Shown: piece by piece, positions 1 to 11,169 of the stretch
Position numbering within the stretch: position 1 is the first letter of the stretch
Layout: each line of letters starts with the position of its first letter
From: G958296245 sp965262055
Lineage (GTDB): Bacteria > Chloroflexota > Dehalococcoidia > Lucifugimonadales > G958296245
Assembly: GCA_965262055.1 (NCBI GenBank)
Contig: CBDHEI010000002.1
Coordinates: 186,001-250,000 of the forward strand
DNA: 64,000 nt
Reading direction: 5' to 3'
Notes under the pieces: model-generated
What the model saw: only the letters and a program-made list of their open reading frames with translations
The model's database searches: none
What the model was told of the DNA's origin: nothing
Position numbers and translations under genes: made by a program

Positions 1-133
1 GATCAAGATGGGAGGCCGTCTGGTGCGGCACTCCCGGTGGTTGATCTTTCAGTTGTCCGAGGTGTCGGTTCCTCGACGGTTGTTCCAGGGAGTGTTGGAT
101 CGTATCGGCCGGTTATCGCCGGCGCCAAGCTGA
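1..133 (+). pseudogene. IS1380-family transposase, C-terminal end only (cut by window edge)
   Basis: The first 133 bases encode the last 43 codons and stop of an IS1380-family DDE transposase, the same protein as the complete one at 44616-45950. The frame ends in LSPAPS followed by TGA at 131-133. It is listed as partial because its 5' part lies before the window; nothing visible shows whether that copy is intact. The 255 bases between the stop and the element end at 388 are the non-coding right flank of the IS. Confidence 0.85.
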
Positions 134-388
134 GGGAGGGTACAACCACGATCTTGCCAAGAGGGGGAGAGCGCTCCAGGGAGTCGCCTTGTCTTCAATG
201 CGCTTTCACCCCACTGGCAGGGGACACGAGGACGATGAAGACGGACAAGAAGGGTGCTCTACGACTGCAAACGCATCTCTTATCGGATAGACCGGCGATT
301 GACTGGCCTTGCAGGACCTGACTATGATGCTACCATCTCGTTTGGGCTGCCCCTTGAGCCTGAAGACTCCCAATATGGGAAATCCCGG
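1..388 (+). mobile_element. Right end of an IS1380-family element (left part outside window)
   Basis: Positions 1-388 match 45818-46205, the right end of the complete element further along, with only a few mismatches (for example near 290-300 and 333). The match stops sharply at 388/46205, which fixes the right terminus. The terminal bases, read inward, share an 11-base run (ATTTCCCATAT) with the left end of the complete copy. What lies beyond 388 is an IS1182-type transposase fragment, so this copy appears to have landed in another IS. The left end and its target duplication are not in the window. Confidence 0.9.
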
Positions 389-1442
389 CTTAGCCCCCTT
401 CACGGCGGGCTCCAACGAGGTCTTCCTCTTCTCTAGGTGGGGAATCTGGGCCGAGGGACTGCGAGGACTATTGGAGCGGCTGGAGAGTGCGATAGCCGAC
501 CTTGAGGCTCAGAACGAAGCGGGAGAAGACACTGCTGTTGCCCATCTGCCTGAGGAGTTGGCTGACAAGGAGGTCTTGAGAGAGCAGGTGAGGCAGGCGA
601 TGGACGATCTCACGAGTCAAAAGCGCCACAAGCGCATCAACCTGACCGACCCAGACGCCAGGCTGATGAAGGGTAGGCAAGGCATCGTGGCTGGCTACAA
701 CGCTCAGGCTATGGTCTCACCCACAGAGACGGATGGGGGAGCGACCGGCATGTTGGTCACCACCGTGGACGTGGTGGATGCGGCCAATGACAATGCCCTG
801 CTGGTTCCGATGCTGGAGCAGGCCGAAGAGACGACCGGGACAAGAGCGCAGATGACGTTGGCCGACGCCGGATACTTCGCCGCAAGTCACCTGGCAGAGT
901 GCACCCGTCGAGGTCAGCTGGTGGTGGTGTCCGAGTCACGGCAACGGTTTCTCAAAGACCCATATCACAAGGACCAATTCACCTACGACGAGCCGAGCGA
1001 CAGCTTCACGTGCCCACAGGGGCAGACGCTCAAGTTCGTCCGCATACAGCATGCGAACGGAGTACCATTGCGTCTGTACCGGGCTTCCGGCGCCGTCTGT
1101 CAGGCATGCCCGGCCTTCAGAGCCTGTACCAGAGCCAAAGAGATTGGGCGGAGCTTAGCCATAGGGCCGCACGACGCAGCACTGCGTCGCCATCGCGCCT
1201 GGATGTCCACTTCAGCAGCCAAAGAAGCTTACGGGGTGAGAAAGCAACTGGTCGAGCCTGTCTTCGGAATCATCAAGGAGCAACAGGGGGCACGTAGGTT
1301 CCTGCTGCGCGGCCTCGTTAACGTGGCGGCCGAGTGGACTATGTTGGCCACCGCCTTCAACCTGCGTACTCTCTGTCGGGTGTGGCGCTCCAGCCCCTTG
1401 ATCGGTCTATTTAATGGCCCGGAGCCTCGTCCCGTCTCCTGA
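389..1442 (+). pseudogene. IS1182-type transposase, 5'-truncated
   Basis: An open frame of about 350 codons runs to a stop at 1440-1442. It carries features of the C-terminal two thirds of IS1182-family DDE transposases: the TDPDAR.MK segment (residues around 652-670 bp), GYNAQAMV, the catalytic-aspartate motif LADAGY near 860, a CPAF.ACTRA cysteine cluster near 1100, and the VEPVFG.IK.QQGARRF.LRG block near 1255-1315 that holds the catalytic glutamate. The N-terminal third is missing: its place is taken by the IS1380 end that stops at 388. There is no native start codon, and any start inside the neighbouring IS would be artificial. It is almost certainly inactive. The first 20 or so codons after the junction are not recognisable, so the exact junction is uncertain. 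Confidence 0.85.
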
Positions 1443-1862
1443 CCTGCAGTGATGACACCAGCTGACCCATCGCTCCGTCGCCTGTCCTACCCGCTCTGGC
1501 TAGGGCCTTTCAGCGAACCCTCCGACCTCTATCCGCTCCCCCTATCCGCAATTTCCACTTCTGGGACAGGCTCAATTCAGTCTTATCAGGCCCACCAACG
1601 TGCACGGTAGACAGAACCGTTCTCGAGATGTGGCTGGGGGCTCTGTGAACCTGCTGAAGCCCCAACCCCGCCACTATGGTGGGTCAAGGCAGACGAACGC
1701 AAGAGTATGGCCAAGGTGGCCCTTGCGCTGAACCGCCGTGGGGCTATGTCTCAGCCAGATCAAGGCAAGCCCCACAAACGGTGGCGTTTCAGATTCAAAT
1801 GAAGGATGTAAGCGGTATTCGCGTCGTGACCCAGTACCTGTGACCTCCCCGTTGTCTGTGCC
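1443..1862. other. Non-coding stretch after IS1182 remnant
   Basis: About 420 bases with no convincing gene. The first part is probably the right flank of the IS1182 element, but I could not identify its terminal inverted repeat because the left end is missing. Nothing else recognisable was seen. Confidence 0.4.
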
Positions 1863-2309
1863 CTACGCATTGGGGACCGGTTCCCTATCTGGCATTAAGT
1901 TCCCCCATTCCAGCAGGAAGAGTCTCAATGGTTCTGAGATCACCGCGCTTAGCAGAACACCCATGAGTATCAGGGATACAGCCCACCAGGTTGAACTGAG
2001 ACCGAGCATCCCGGGTACGGCCATCGCAACCAGGATAATCGGAAAGAACAGGATGTCCATAGCCAGTGCACGCATACCATGGCCGCCGACTCTACGGTTC
2101 TTCCATCGTCCAGCAATATCCAATGCCCGCGACGCCACAGGTGTCCACGCAGCGCCAAAGAAAGCACCACAGGCAGGGGCAATAGCAGCACATCCAGCGA
2201 ATCTTCGTTCCTGACCGATGCCGCCGTCCAAAAAATCATCATCACGGGCCGGCGCCAGCATCAACCCGACCAGCAACAGCCCGTTACGGCGCATTAGTTT
2301 CCACGCCAA
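1863..2309 (-). CDS. Small membrane protein of unknown function
   Basis: A 148-residue frame. The translation is hydrophobic in segments expected to span a membrane: a short one near residues 10-19 (LLLVGLMLAPA), one near 38-53 (CAAIAPACGAFFGAAW), and two strong ones near 85-103 (DILFFPIILVAMAVPGML) and 108-127 (TWWAVSLILMGVLLSAVI). Basic residues (RWKNRR) lie between the second and third, as in a cytoplasmic loop. I recognise no family. It lies just downstream of the 3' end of the giant surface-protein gene on the same strand but is separated from it by 57 bases. The translation could be fortuitous in GC-rich DNA; the clustered hydrophobicity favours a real gene. Confidence 0.45.
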   Translation of the reverse strand: MAWKLMRRNGLLLVGLMLAPARDDDFLDGGIGQERRFAGCAAIAPACGAFFGAAWTPVASRALDIAGRWKNRRVGGHGMRALAMDILFFPIILVAMAVPGMLGLSSTWWAVSLILMGVLLSAVISEPLRLFLLEWGNLMPDREPVPNA

Positions 2310-2366
2310 CCACCCCCGTCCGACAACATGCGACGGCCCGCCCCCCTTGTGTATTCCGGCAAGGGC

Positions 2367-2944
2367 CTACCCGTCCGGTGCGGGGACCGTGATCTCTAGG
2401 CGGTTGGAGAGCGGCCTGCGGTCCTCGGTGCAGATCGCGCCCTCCGCCGTGCAGTCCGTGGTGACCGGGAGCACGATGGTTACCGGTCCGTTGCCGTCCG
2501 GCCGTACGTGGATCTCCCAGCCGACGTTGCTCGGCGCAGCCAACCGGCGGGCCTTGATCACCTCTCCACCCGTGACGGTGAAGGCCAGGTCTCGCATAAT
2601 CATGTAGCTAAAGCGCTTCCTCGGCGTCTCGCTGAAGCGAAGCTCGAAGGTGAATACCGTGCTCCCGTCGTGGGATTCGGGTACGATAGAGACGCTGGCG
2701 GTGAACGGGGCCGCGGCCTGGGTATCGTTGGTCGCGTCCTGTCCGCTGAAGGATGCGGCGGCATTGCCGGCAAGGTCCTGCAGCCTGGCTGCCGAATCGT
2801 CCGTCGGGACGGTGTAGCCTACCGTCACCGCTTCGCCCGCGAACACCACCGTCACAAGGGTGAGGGTCACGATGCTGCCCGACACCGACACGGTGTCCAC
2901 GCCCCGGCTGCTGCCCGCCACCGTTACCGCGAAAGAGGACTTAT
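2367..2944 (-). pseudogene. Giant Calx-beta surface protein, C-terminal fragment detached by IS insertion
   Basis: This is the last 190 codons plus stop of the giant gene whose main body starts again at 4650. Removing the IS at 2945-4649 and one copy of the 5-bp target duplication (CTTAT, 2940-2944) joins the frame exactly: ...TGEAPD-K upstream with SSFAVTVAGSSRGV downstream. The fragment completes a SwmB-like repeat (ending SFSGQDATNDT) and then carries a final domain of about 100 residues ending LEITVPAPDG. There is no sorting motif, membrane anchor or PEP-CTERM-like tail at the very C-terminus, so attachment to the surface, if any, must be by another route. In the present genome this piece has no start of its own and is not expected to be made. 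Confidence 0.85.
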
Positions 2945-4649
2945 CCCGAATCCACCGAAAGACGACTTTGGGGACAGTCCTTGAAGAAGCCAGAGGGTGC
3001 TCCTCTGAATCTGGGAGAATGGTTTTGAAACAGAAAACCGCCCGGAAACAAGGAGCACCCAGTAGATGCTGCCACAGAATAATCCCGACCGTATCCGCGT
3101 CGTCTTTGACGACCACCGCCTGGTGGCCAATGCCGGCCTGCTCCTGCCGGCCACCCTTGCACAGCACCTGGGCCTGCGGGAACTCGTCGACCATCACCTC
3201 GACCTAGGCTGCGCATCGGGGCGGGCGAACACGGGGGACAAACTGCTGACGCTGGTCGCTTCCGCGCTGGCGGGCGGCGACTTCATCGACGACGCCGATG
3301 CGCTGCGTGCTGGTGGGACGGTCGGTGTTCTCGGCTGCGTGGTCAAGGCGCCATCCACCCTGGGCACCTTCCTGCGCAGCTTCCGGTGGGGGCATGTCCG
3401 TCAACTCGACCGGGTGAGCCGCCAGTTGCTGGCACGCGCATGGGCCGCTGGGGCCGGACCCGGCGACTCGCCCCTTACCATCGACCTGGACTCCACCATC
3501 TGCGAGACCTATGGACTGGACAAAGAAGGGGCGCGACACCACAACTACACCGGCGTGCGGGGCTATCACCCACTGCTGGCCATCGCCGCCGGAACCGGCG
3601 ATGTGCTGATGTCCCGGCTGCGCGAGGGCCGTGCCAACACCGCTCGCGGCGCTGCCCACTTCCTGCGTGAAACGGTGGGGCGGGTGCGCTACGGTAGGGC
3701 CAGCGGCCAACTCACGGTGCGCGCCGACAGCGGCTTCTACGCCCACGCTCTCGTCGCCGTCTGCCGCGAGATGAGTGTCCGCTTCTCCATCACCATCCGC
3801 CAGCACAAAGGCCTGCGGGAGTTGATTGAGGCGATCCCCGAGCAGGACTGGACGCCGATTCCCTACTGGATGGACGGCGCCGCCGATGTGGCCGAGACCA
3901 CCTATACCCCCTTCCAGAGTGAACCCGACGCCGCGCCGGTGCGGCTCATCGTCCGGCGGGTGAAGCCCACGCCCGGTTCCCAGTTGGCCCTCTTCGCCAC
4001 CTACAGCTATCACGGCTTCATCACCGACCGGGACGGGGAAACCCTGGAACTGGAGGCCGATCATCGCCGCCACGCCGAGATCGAGAACGCCATTCGAGAC
4101 CTGAAACACGGCGTCGGACTCAACCATCTCCCCTCGGGGCGCTTCGCCGCCAACGGCGCCTGGCTGGCGGTGCAGGTGATGGCACACAACCTCGCCCGCT
4201 GGACAGCGCGCATCGGTCTGGCCGAACGGACCGTGACCACCAAGACCCTCAGGCGGCGGGTCTTCGCTCTGGTGGGACGGATCACCCGCTCGGCGCGCCG
4301 CCTTACCCTGCATCTTCCCCAGCATTGGACTTGGGAAACCCAGTTCACTCGCGCCATGGCCCGGCTGCGAGCCATTCCACTCCCCGCCTGAACTGCCAGC
4401 CTGCAACTGACCCAACTTCCCTGAAAACTCGTGCCACCCCGGTCCCGCGAGAGTTCCCTGCTGCGTATTCTCTCGCCATCCCGCGCATCGCAGCTCCCGC
4501 AGAGGGCCATAGGGGCGCAAGGCGGCGACTGAAGACCGTTCGCCGACCTCCAATCTACCCCAATGAGCCCAGCCATCTCCCCTGTAGCTCCCTCACCCAC
4601 CCTGCCGCTGTCCTCACGCCGTCCATCGGTGTCCTTCGGTGGATTCGGG
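2945..4649 (+). mobile_element. IS1380-family element, copy A (1,705 bp)
   Basis: Complete insertion sequence. The left end begins CCCGAATCCACCGAAAGAC and the right end is the inverse of CCCGAATCCACCGAAGGAC, so the terminal inverted repeats start with at least 15 identical bases. It is flanked by a perfect 5-bp direct repeat CTTAT (2940-2944 and 4650-4654). It encodes one transposase on the plus strand. Near-identical copies lie at 34391-36096 (same orientation) and 49157-50860 (inverted). This copy interrupts the giant surface-protein gene in antisense orientation. Confidence 0.95.
3066..4391 (+). CDS. IS1380-family transposase (copy A)
   Basis: Encodes a 441-residue DDE transposase of the IS1380 family. 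Recognisable blocks are the N-terminal GLLLPATLAQHLGL region, LTLVASALAGGD, APSTLGTFLRSFRWGH, the first catalytic aspartate region TIDLDSTICETYG (around residue 140), the second in LTVRADSGFY (around residue 220), and the glutamate in the HAEIENAIRDLKHG block (around residue 340). The ATG at 3066 follows AAGGAGCACCCAGTAG, a good ribosome-binding site. The product is full length with no frameshift, so this copy may be able to transpose. It differs from copy B by one substitution that I noticed (Leu versus Met in GDK-L/M-LTL). Confidence 0.95.
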   Translation: MLPQNNPDRIRVVFDDHRLVANAGLLLPATLAQHLGLRELVDHHLDLGCASGRANTGDKLLTLVASALAGGDFIDDADALRAGGTVGVLGCVVKAPSTLGTFLRSFRWGHVRQLDRVSRQLLARAWAAGAGPGDSPLTIDLDSTICETYGLDKEGARHHNYTGVRGYHPLLAIAAGTGDVLMSRLREGRANTARGAAHFLRETVGRVRYGRASGQLTVRADSGFYAHALVAVCREMSVRFSITIRQHKGLRELIEAIPEQDWTPIPYWMDGAADVAETTYTPFQSEPDAAPVRLIVRRVKPTPGSQLALFATYSYHGFITDRDGETLELEADHRRHAEIENAIRDLKHGVGLNHLPSGRFAANGAWLAVQVMAHNLARWTARIGLAERTVTTKTLRRRVFALVGRITRSARRLTLHLPQHWTWETQFTRAMARLRAIPLPA

Positions 4650-7167
4650 CTTATCCGGCGCCTCGCCGGTGTCCAGGGGTTCGGCGAAGGTGATGGTCAG
4701 CGTGGCCCCGTCCACCGAGGCCGACGACGGCGCGGGAGGCGCCGTCTCCTGTGGCGTGGCGGTAATCTCCCCGGAAGAATCGCTTTCAGCGTCGCCCTTG
4801 TATGCGATGACCCGGACAGCGTACTGCACCCCGTCGGTCAGCCTGGTGATGACGTGGGAGGTCCCATTCACGTTGGCCTCGGACACGGCGCCCCCGTTAT
4901 TCCAGTCGTCCCAGGACTCCTTCCACTGGACGGTATACCCGGTGGGCGTGGGGCCGGAATCGGGGACGTCCCAGGACGCCCTGAGCTGGCCGCTTTCGTG
5001 CCGGACCACATTCAGGTTACCCGGAGAGTTGGGCGTGTCGTCCTGGGATTCGGACGATTCCTCGGACCGGGCCGGGGCGGTGTTGTTCGTCGCCTCGCGC
5101 CCGCTGAAGGACTCCGCGGTGTTGCCCGACGCGTCCTGCAGCTTGTTCGCCGCCTCGCCCGTGGGCACGGTGTAGTCCACCGTCAACGCCTCTCCAGCCT
5201 CCACCGCCGATGCCAGGGTCAGCGTTACCGCGCTGCCCGACACCACCACGGCGCTCACACCCCGGCTGTTTCCCGCCACCGTCACCGCGAAGGCGGTGCT
5301 GGCCGGCACCTGGCCGGCGTCCAGTGCTTCGTCGAAGGTCACGGTCACCGTGGCCCCGTTCACCGAGACCGACGATGGCGAGGGAGGGGTGGTCTCCCGG
5401 GGCGTGGTGGTGACCTCCCCGGAGGGAGCGCTCTCGGAGTCATCCTTGGATGCGATAACCCGCACGGCGTACTCCACCCCGTCGATCAGCCCCGTGATGA
5501 GGTGGGAGGTGCCCTTCACATCGGCCTGGGACACGCTGTCCTGGGTTTCCCAGCCGTCCCCGGCCTCCTTCCACTGGAGGGTGTATCCGGTGGGATCGGA
5601 GCCCGAATCCGGGGCAGCCCAGGTTGCCATGAGCTTGCCGCTCTCGTGCCGGACCACCTTCAGGCTGTTCGGGGAGCCGGGCGTTTGTGCCGGGTCCGAT
5701 CTCTCGGTTTCGGCCGGGGCGGTGTTGTTGGTCACCTCCTGACCGCTGAAGGACTCCGCCTTCCTGCCCTGGGTGTCGCGGATGAAGTCCTGGCCGTCGG
5801 GCGCGGTGTAGTCCACCGTCACCGTGTCCCCCGTCGCCACTGCCGGGGACAGCAATAGCAGCACGCTGGACCCGCCCACCCCCGCGCCCATGATCGAGCG
5901 GGACGCCTCGTTGACGTTCACGACGAAGGCGCTCGTGGGCAGCGTTACGCCTGTGTCCAGAGTCTCGTTGTAGGTCAGCGTCAGGGTGGAGCCGTCCACG
6001 GTGGCAGACTGGAGCTCTAGGTCCTCAGCCGCCGTCACTGCCGCGGTGGGTGCGCTGGTCAGCGACTCCTCGTTGCCCGCGTTGTCGGTGAAATCCACCC
6101 TCACGTTGATGGCCTTACCCAGGTCGTCGGAGGTGAGGATGTAGGTCGCGCCATCGGCTCCGGAGATTTCCACGTCGTCGGCCAGCCACTGGTAGCTGAA
6201 AACGACGTCTTGGAGTCCGTCGTCGTCCGTAATGTCCGTGGTAACGGCCGACAGCGTCTGCCCCACCTCCGGGGTTCCTTCGATGCTCGGCGCACCCTTG
6301 GCCGGTGAGTTTGCTGCGATGTTCTGGCCCGCTGCCGGCAGGGGCGTTGGCGTACCACTGACCACCTCCGAAGGCTCGCTGTCTCCGACGGTGTTGGTTG
6401 CAATCACGCGCACGTGATATTCGACGCCTCCGGTAAGGCCCCGAATGGAGTGGAACAGGGTTTCCTTTGTGGCGGGGGACGGCGAGTCGGTTTCCTCTGA
6501 GACGTCGGCAGGGTTGTCCCAGCTGTCGCTGGCTTCTTTCCATTGCACCTTGTAGGTAGTGTTGGGCGGAGCGCGGTCGACCCGGTTCTCGGGCATTTTC
6601 CACCAGGCGCCCAGCGTGTGGTTGGTGTATGGGGTGACTTTCAGGTACAGCGGCGGTCCCAGTACCTTGGGTGTCCTCTGAGACCTGGGATCCTCGACGA
6701 TCTTCAGCTTGTACACCTGGCCCTCCGTCCACGCAGCACGCAGCGCTTCAAGGTCCGAGCCATACCACCTCCATTCGCTCTGACCTCCTCCAAACCTGGC
6801 CTCGCTGAAGGGCAGGACCGCAGTCAACGTCTCTCCGTTCTTGGTTGTGCTGATGTGCAGCGTCCAGTCCATCCAGTCGTCGTTGGGCACCCGGAAACGG
6901 TCCAGGTCGTAGCCCGATGCGTTCATGTTATGTAGGGAGAAGTAGAACTTTGTCCGTTCAGGGATGGCCCAGGGCGGGTTTGGCTGCCCATTTATGGGAA
7001 TATTGTGACCGTAGGGAGCCACGGAGCTGTGTCCGAACCTGTAAGTGACGCCGCCATAGTGAAACTGGCTGTCCACGAATGTACTGCCCAGGAACCACAT
7101 CTCGCCGGGTGGACTTTCCGATCTGAACTCCAGGTCGGCGCACCAGATGGCCGAGTTGCAGTCGGCG

Positions 7168-8274
7168 GTGGACGGCGTGGAATCCTGTCTGATGGTCACC
7201 ATTGCCTCGCTGGGACTGCCCTCGCTCACCCGCGCGTCTGGCATCGTGTCGAAGGAAAGCCTTACGCTTTCCCCGTGGTCGTCGTCGGTGTCAGTTTCGG
7301 CGGTGAAGACGAAGCTTTTCTGGGTGTCGCCGCTGTCGAAGGTGACGTTCTGCGGCACGCCGGAGTAGTCGGCTGTGGTGGCGCCGCCCTGGTTGATCTT
7401 CTCTATGGGGATGACGACTGTGCGCTCCGGATCCGCGCTGAGGGTGACGGTCACCTCAACGGTGTTCTCCGTTACGTCGGTGGTATCCGAGTCGTCGCTC
7501 TCGGCGACGGTGTAGGCGGCGCTCCCGAAGCTCACGGTGACGGACGGAACGTCGTCGTCGGTGATCGTGACGGTGCTCGTGGCCGGTGTCCTTGAACTCA
7601 CGCCATCCGGCAGCGTGGCCCCGAAGCTCAGCTTGACACTCTCGCCGTCGTCGTCGACGGTGTCGGTCTCGGCGGTGAATGTGAAGGCTTCGGAGGTGTC
7701 GCCGCTGTCGAAGGTCACGTTCTGTGGCACGCCGGAGTAGTCGGCGGTGGTGGCGCCCTGATTGGCCTTTTCTATGGGGATTACCACCGTGCGCTCGGGA
7801 TCGGCGCTGAGGGTGACGGTCACCTCGATGGTGTTCTCCGTGACGCCGGGGGTACCGGGATCGTCGCTCTCGGCGACGGTGTAGGCGGCGCTCCCGAAGC
7901 TCACGGTGACGGACGGAACGTCGTCGTCGGTGATGGTGACGGTGCTCGTGGCCGGTGTCCCTGCGCTCACGCCGGTCGGCAGCGTGGCCCCGAAGCTCAG
8001 CTTGACACTCTCGCCGTCGTCGTCGACGGTGTCGGGCTCGGCGGTGAATGTGAAGGACTTGGAGGTGTCGCCGCTGTCGAAGGTGACGTTCTGCGGCACG
8101 CCGGAGTAGTCGGCGGTGGTGGCGCCCTGGTTGGTCTTCTCAATGGGGATGACGACTGTGCGCTCGGGGTCGGCGCTGAGGGTGAGGGTCACCTCGACGG
8201 TGTTCTCCGTTACGTCGGGGGTATCCGGGTCGTCGCTCTCGGCGACGGTGTAGGCGGCGCTCCCGAACCTCACG
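7168..8274 (-). repeat. Tandem repeat array 1 in the giant gene (three 369-bp units)
   Basis: Three consecutive 369-bp units, each one Calx-beta domain of 123 residues. The same block (for example the sequence encoding DDDVPSVTV) recurs at 7537, 7906 and 8275, exactly 369 bases apart. Units are nearly identical at DNA level over long runs, well beyond what protein conservation needs. Unit borders are arbitrary. Confidence 0.9.
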
Positions 8275-9324
8275 GTGACGGACGGAACGTCGTCGTCGGT
8301 GATGGTGACCGTGGCCTCGTCCGTGGTCCCCGCCGTGACGGTCACAGGCGTCGTCGGCAGCGTGCCGAAGCTCAGCTTGACCGACTCGTCGTCGTCGTCG
8401 TCGGTGTCGTGGGCGGCGGTGAAGACGAAGGTCTTCTCGGTGTCCCCGCTGCCGAAGGTGACGTTCTGCGGCACGCCCGAGTAGTCGGAGGCGGAGGCCC
8501 CGCCCTCGTTGGTCTTCGATATGGGTATCGTCAGGTCCATCTCGGGGTCGTCGGAGAGGGTCACCTTCACCGTGACGGTGTCGCCCTCGGCGGCGGTGTA
8601 GGCGGCCTGTCCGAACTCCACCGTCAGCGCCGTGGGCTTGTCGTCGTCGGTGATGGTAACCACCGCCTCAGCGGCCTCTCCCGCGGTTGCGGTGATGCCG
8701 CCGGGGAGAGAGCCGAAGGAGAAGTCTACCTTCTCGCCGTCGTCGTCGACCAAGTCGTCGGTGGCCGCAAATGTGATGGTTTTCTCGGTGTCCGCCGCTC
8801 CGAAGGTGAGGGAGTCGGGAACCCCGGTGTAGTCGTCGTCGGAGGCCCCGGCCCGGTTGGTCCCGGTAATGCGAATGACGGTCTCGCTGCCGGGGGCCTT
8901 GCTGAGCTTCACCTTCACGGCCACGGTTGCCCCTTCGTCCACCGAGTAGGCGGCGCTCTCGAAGTGGACACTGGGCGATGTCGGCAGGTCCTGTCCCTGG
9001 GTCCTGTCGTGGATGGAGACGGCAGCCTCGTCGGGTGTGCCCGACGAGGCGTCTGCGGGCAGCGCGCCGAAGGACAGCTTGACCTTCTCCCCCGACTCGG
9101 CAAGGTTGTCCTCCACGGCGGAGAGGTCGAAGGACTTGGAGGTGTCGCCGGCATCGAAGGTGACGCTCTGTGGCACCCCAGTGTGATCTGAGTCGGATGC
9201 TCCGCCCTCGTTGGCCGTCTCTATGGGGATGACCACCGTGCGCTCGGGGTCGGCGTCGAGGGTGACGGTGACGGTGCGGGAGGAGCCCTCCGTGACCGTG
9301 TATGACGCAGCCCCGAAGCTCACG

Positions 9325-11169
9325 GTGACGGACGGAACGTCGTCGTCGGTGATGGTGACGGCGCTGGTGGCCGGTGTCCCTGCGCTCACGCCGGCGGGTA
9401 GGCTGGAGCCGAAGCTCAGCAGCACGCTCTCGCCGTCGTCGTCGACGGTGTCGGTCTCGGCGGTGAATGTGAAGGATTCGGAGGTGTCGCCGCTGTCGAA
9501 GGTCACGTTCTGTGGCACGCCGGTGTAGTCCGCGGTGGTGGCGCCCTGGTTGGTCTTCTCTATGGGGATGACGACTGTGCGCTCGGGGTCGGCGCTGAGG
9601 GTGACGGTCACCTCGACGGTGTTCTCCGTTACGTTGGGGGTATCCGAGTCGTCGCTCTCGGCCACGGTGTAGGCGGCGCTCCCGAAGCTCACGGTGACGG
9701 ACGGAACGTCGTCGTCGGTGATGGTGACGGTGCTTGTGGCCGGTGTCACTGCGCTCACGCCGGTCGGCAGCGTGGCCCCGAAGCTCAGCTTGACACTCTC
9801 GCCGTCGTCGTCGACGGTGTCGGTCTCGGCGGTGAATGTGAAGGACTTGGAGGTGTCGCCGCTGTCGAAGGTCACGTTCTGTGGCACGCCGGAGTAGTCG
9901 GCGGTGGTGGCGCCCTGGTTGGCCTTTTCTATGGGGATGACCACCGTGCGCTCGGGATCGGCGCTGAGGGTGACGGTCACCTCGACGGTGTTCTCCGTGA
10001 CGCCGGGGGTACCGGGATCGTCGCTCTCGGCGACGGTGTAGGCGGCGCTCCCGAACCTCACGGTGACGGACGGAACGTCGTCGTCGGCGATGGTGACCGT
10101 GGCCTCATCCGTCGTCCCTGCGCTCACGCCATCCGGCAGCGAGGCCCCGAAGCTCAGCTTGACGCTCTCGCCGTCGTCGTCGACGGTGTCGGTCTCGGCG
10201 GTGAATGTGAAGGACTTGGAGGACTCGCCGCTGTCGAAGGTGACGTTCTGGGGCACGCCGGAGTAGTCGGCGGTGGTGGCGCCCTGGTTGGCCTTTTCTA
10301 TGGGGATGACCACCGTGCGCTCGGGGTCGGCGCTGAGGGTGAGGGTCACCTCGACGGTGTTCTCCGTTACGGCGGTGGTGTCCGAGTCGTCGCTCTCGGC
10401 GACGGTGTAGGCGTCGCTCCCGAAGCTCACGGTGACGGACGGAACGTCGTCGTCGGTGATGGTGACCGTGGCCTCATCCGTCGTCCCTGCGCTCACGCCA
10501 TCCGGCAACGTGGCCCCGAAGCTCAGCTTGACGCTCTCGCCGTCGTCGTCGACGGTGTCGGTCTCGGCGGTGAATGTGAAGGATTCGGAGGTGTCGCCGC
10601 TGTCGAAGGTCACGTTCTGTGGCACGCCGGAGTAGTCGGCGGTGGTGGCGCCCTGGTTGGTCTTCTCTATGGGGATGACCACCGTGCGCTCGGGATCGGC
10701 GCTGAGGGTGACGGTCACCTCGACGGTGTTCTCCGTTACGGCGGGGGTATCCGAGTCGTCGCTCTCGGCCACGGTGTAGGCGTCGCTCCCGAAGCTCACG
10801 GTGACGGACGGAACGTCGTCGTCGGTGATGGTGACGGCGCTCGTGGCCGGTGTCCCTGTGGTGACGCCGGTCGGCAGCGTGGCCCCGAAGCTCAGCTTGA
10901 CGCTCTCGCCGTCGTCGTCGACAGTGTCGTGGGCGGCGGTGAATGTGAAGGACTTGGAGGTGTCGCCGCTGTCGAAGGTGACGTTCTGGGGCACGCCGGT
11001 GTAGTCGGCGGTGGTGGCGCCCTGGTTGGTCTTCTCTATGGGGATGACGACTGTGCGCTCGGGGTCGGCGCTGAGGGTGAGGGTCACCTCGACGGTGTTC
11101 TCCGTTACGTTGGTGGTATCCGAGTCGTCGCTCTCGGCGACGGTGTAGGCGGCAGCGCCGAAGCTCACC
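9325..11169 (-). repeat. Tandem repeat array 2 in the giant gene (five 369-bp units)
   Basis: Five more copies of the same 369-bp Calx-beta unit, with repeat marks at 9325, 9694, 10063, 10432 and 10801 and a diverged continuation at 11170. Array 2 is separated from array 1 by about 1 kb of diverged Calx-beta units (8275-9325). Variation between units is confined to a few positions, such as the PNVTENT/PGVTENT and ATSTVTI/TDEATVTI alternatives, which are shared between the two arrays. Confidence 0.9.

Noticed and set aside
3204..4553. Long antisense open frames in each IS1380 copy (also 34650-36155 and 49318-50601)
   Set aside because: They lie opposite an obvious transposase gene, have low-complexity Gly/His/Val-rich translations and repeat wherever the IS does.
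7537..11004. Series of short plus-strand open frames of about 67 codons, regularly spaced
   Set aside because: They are the antisense shadow of the 369-bp Calx-beta units.
7168..11169. CRISPR-like regular spacing
   Set aside because: The unit is 369 bp and entirely coding; no short repeat-spacer structure is present.
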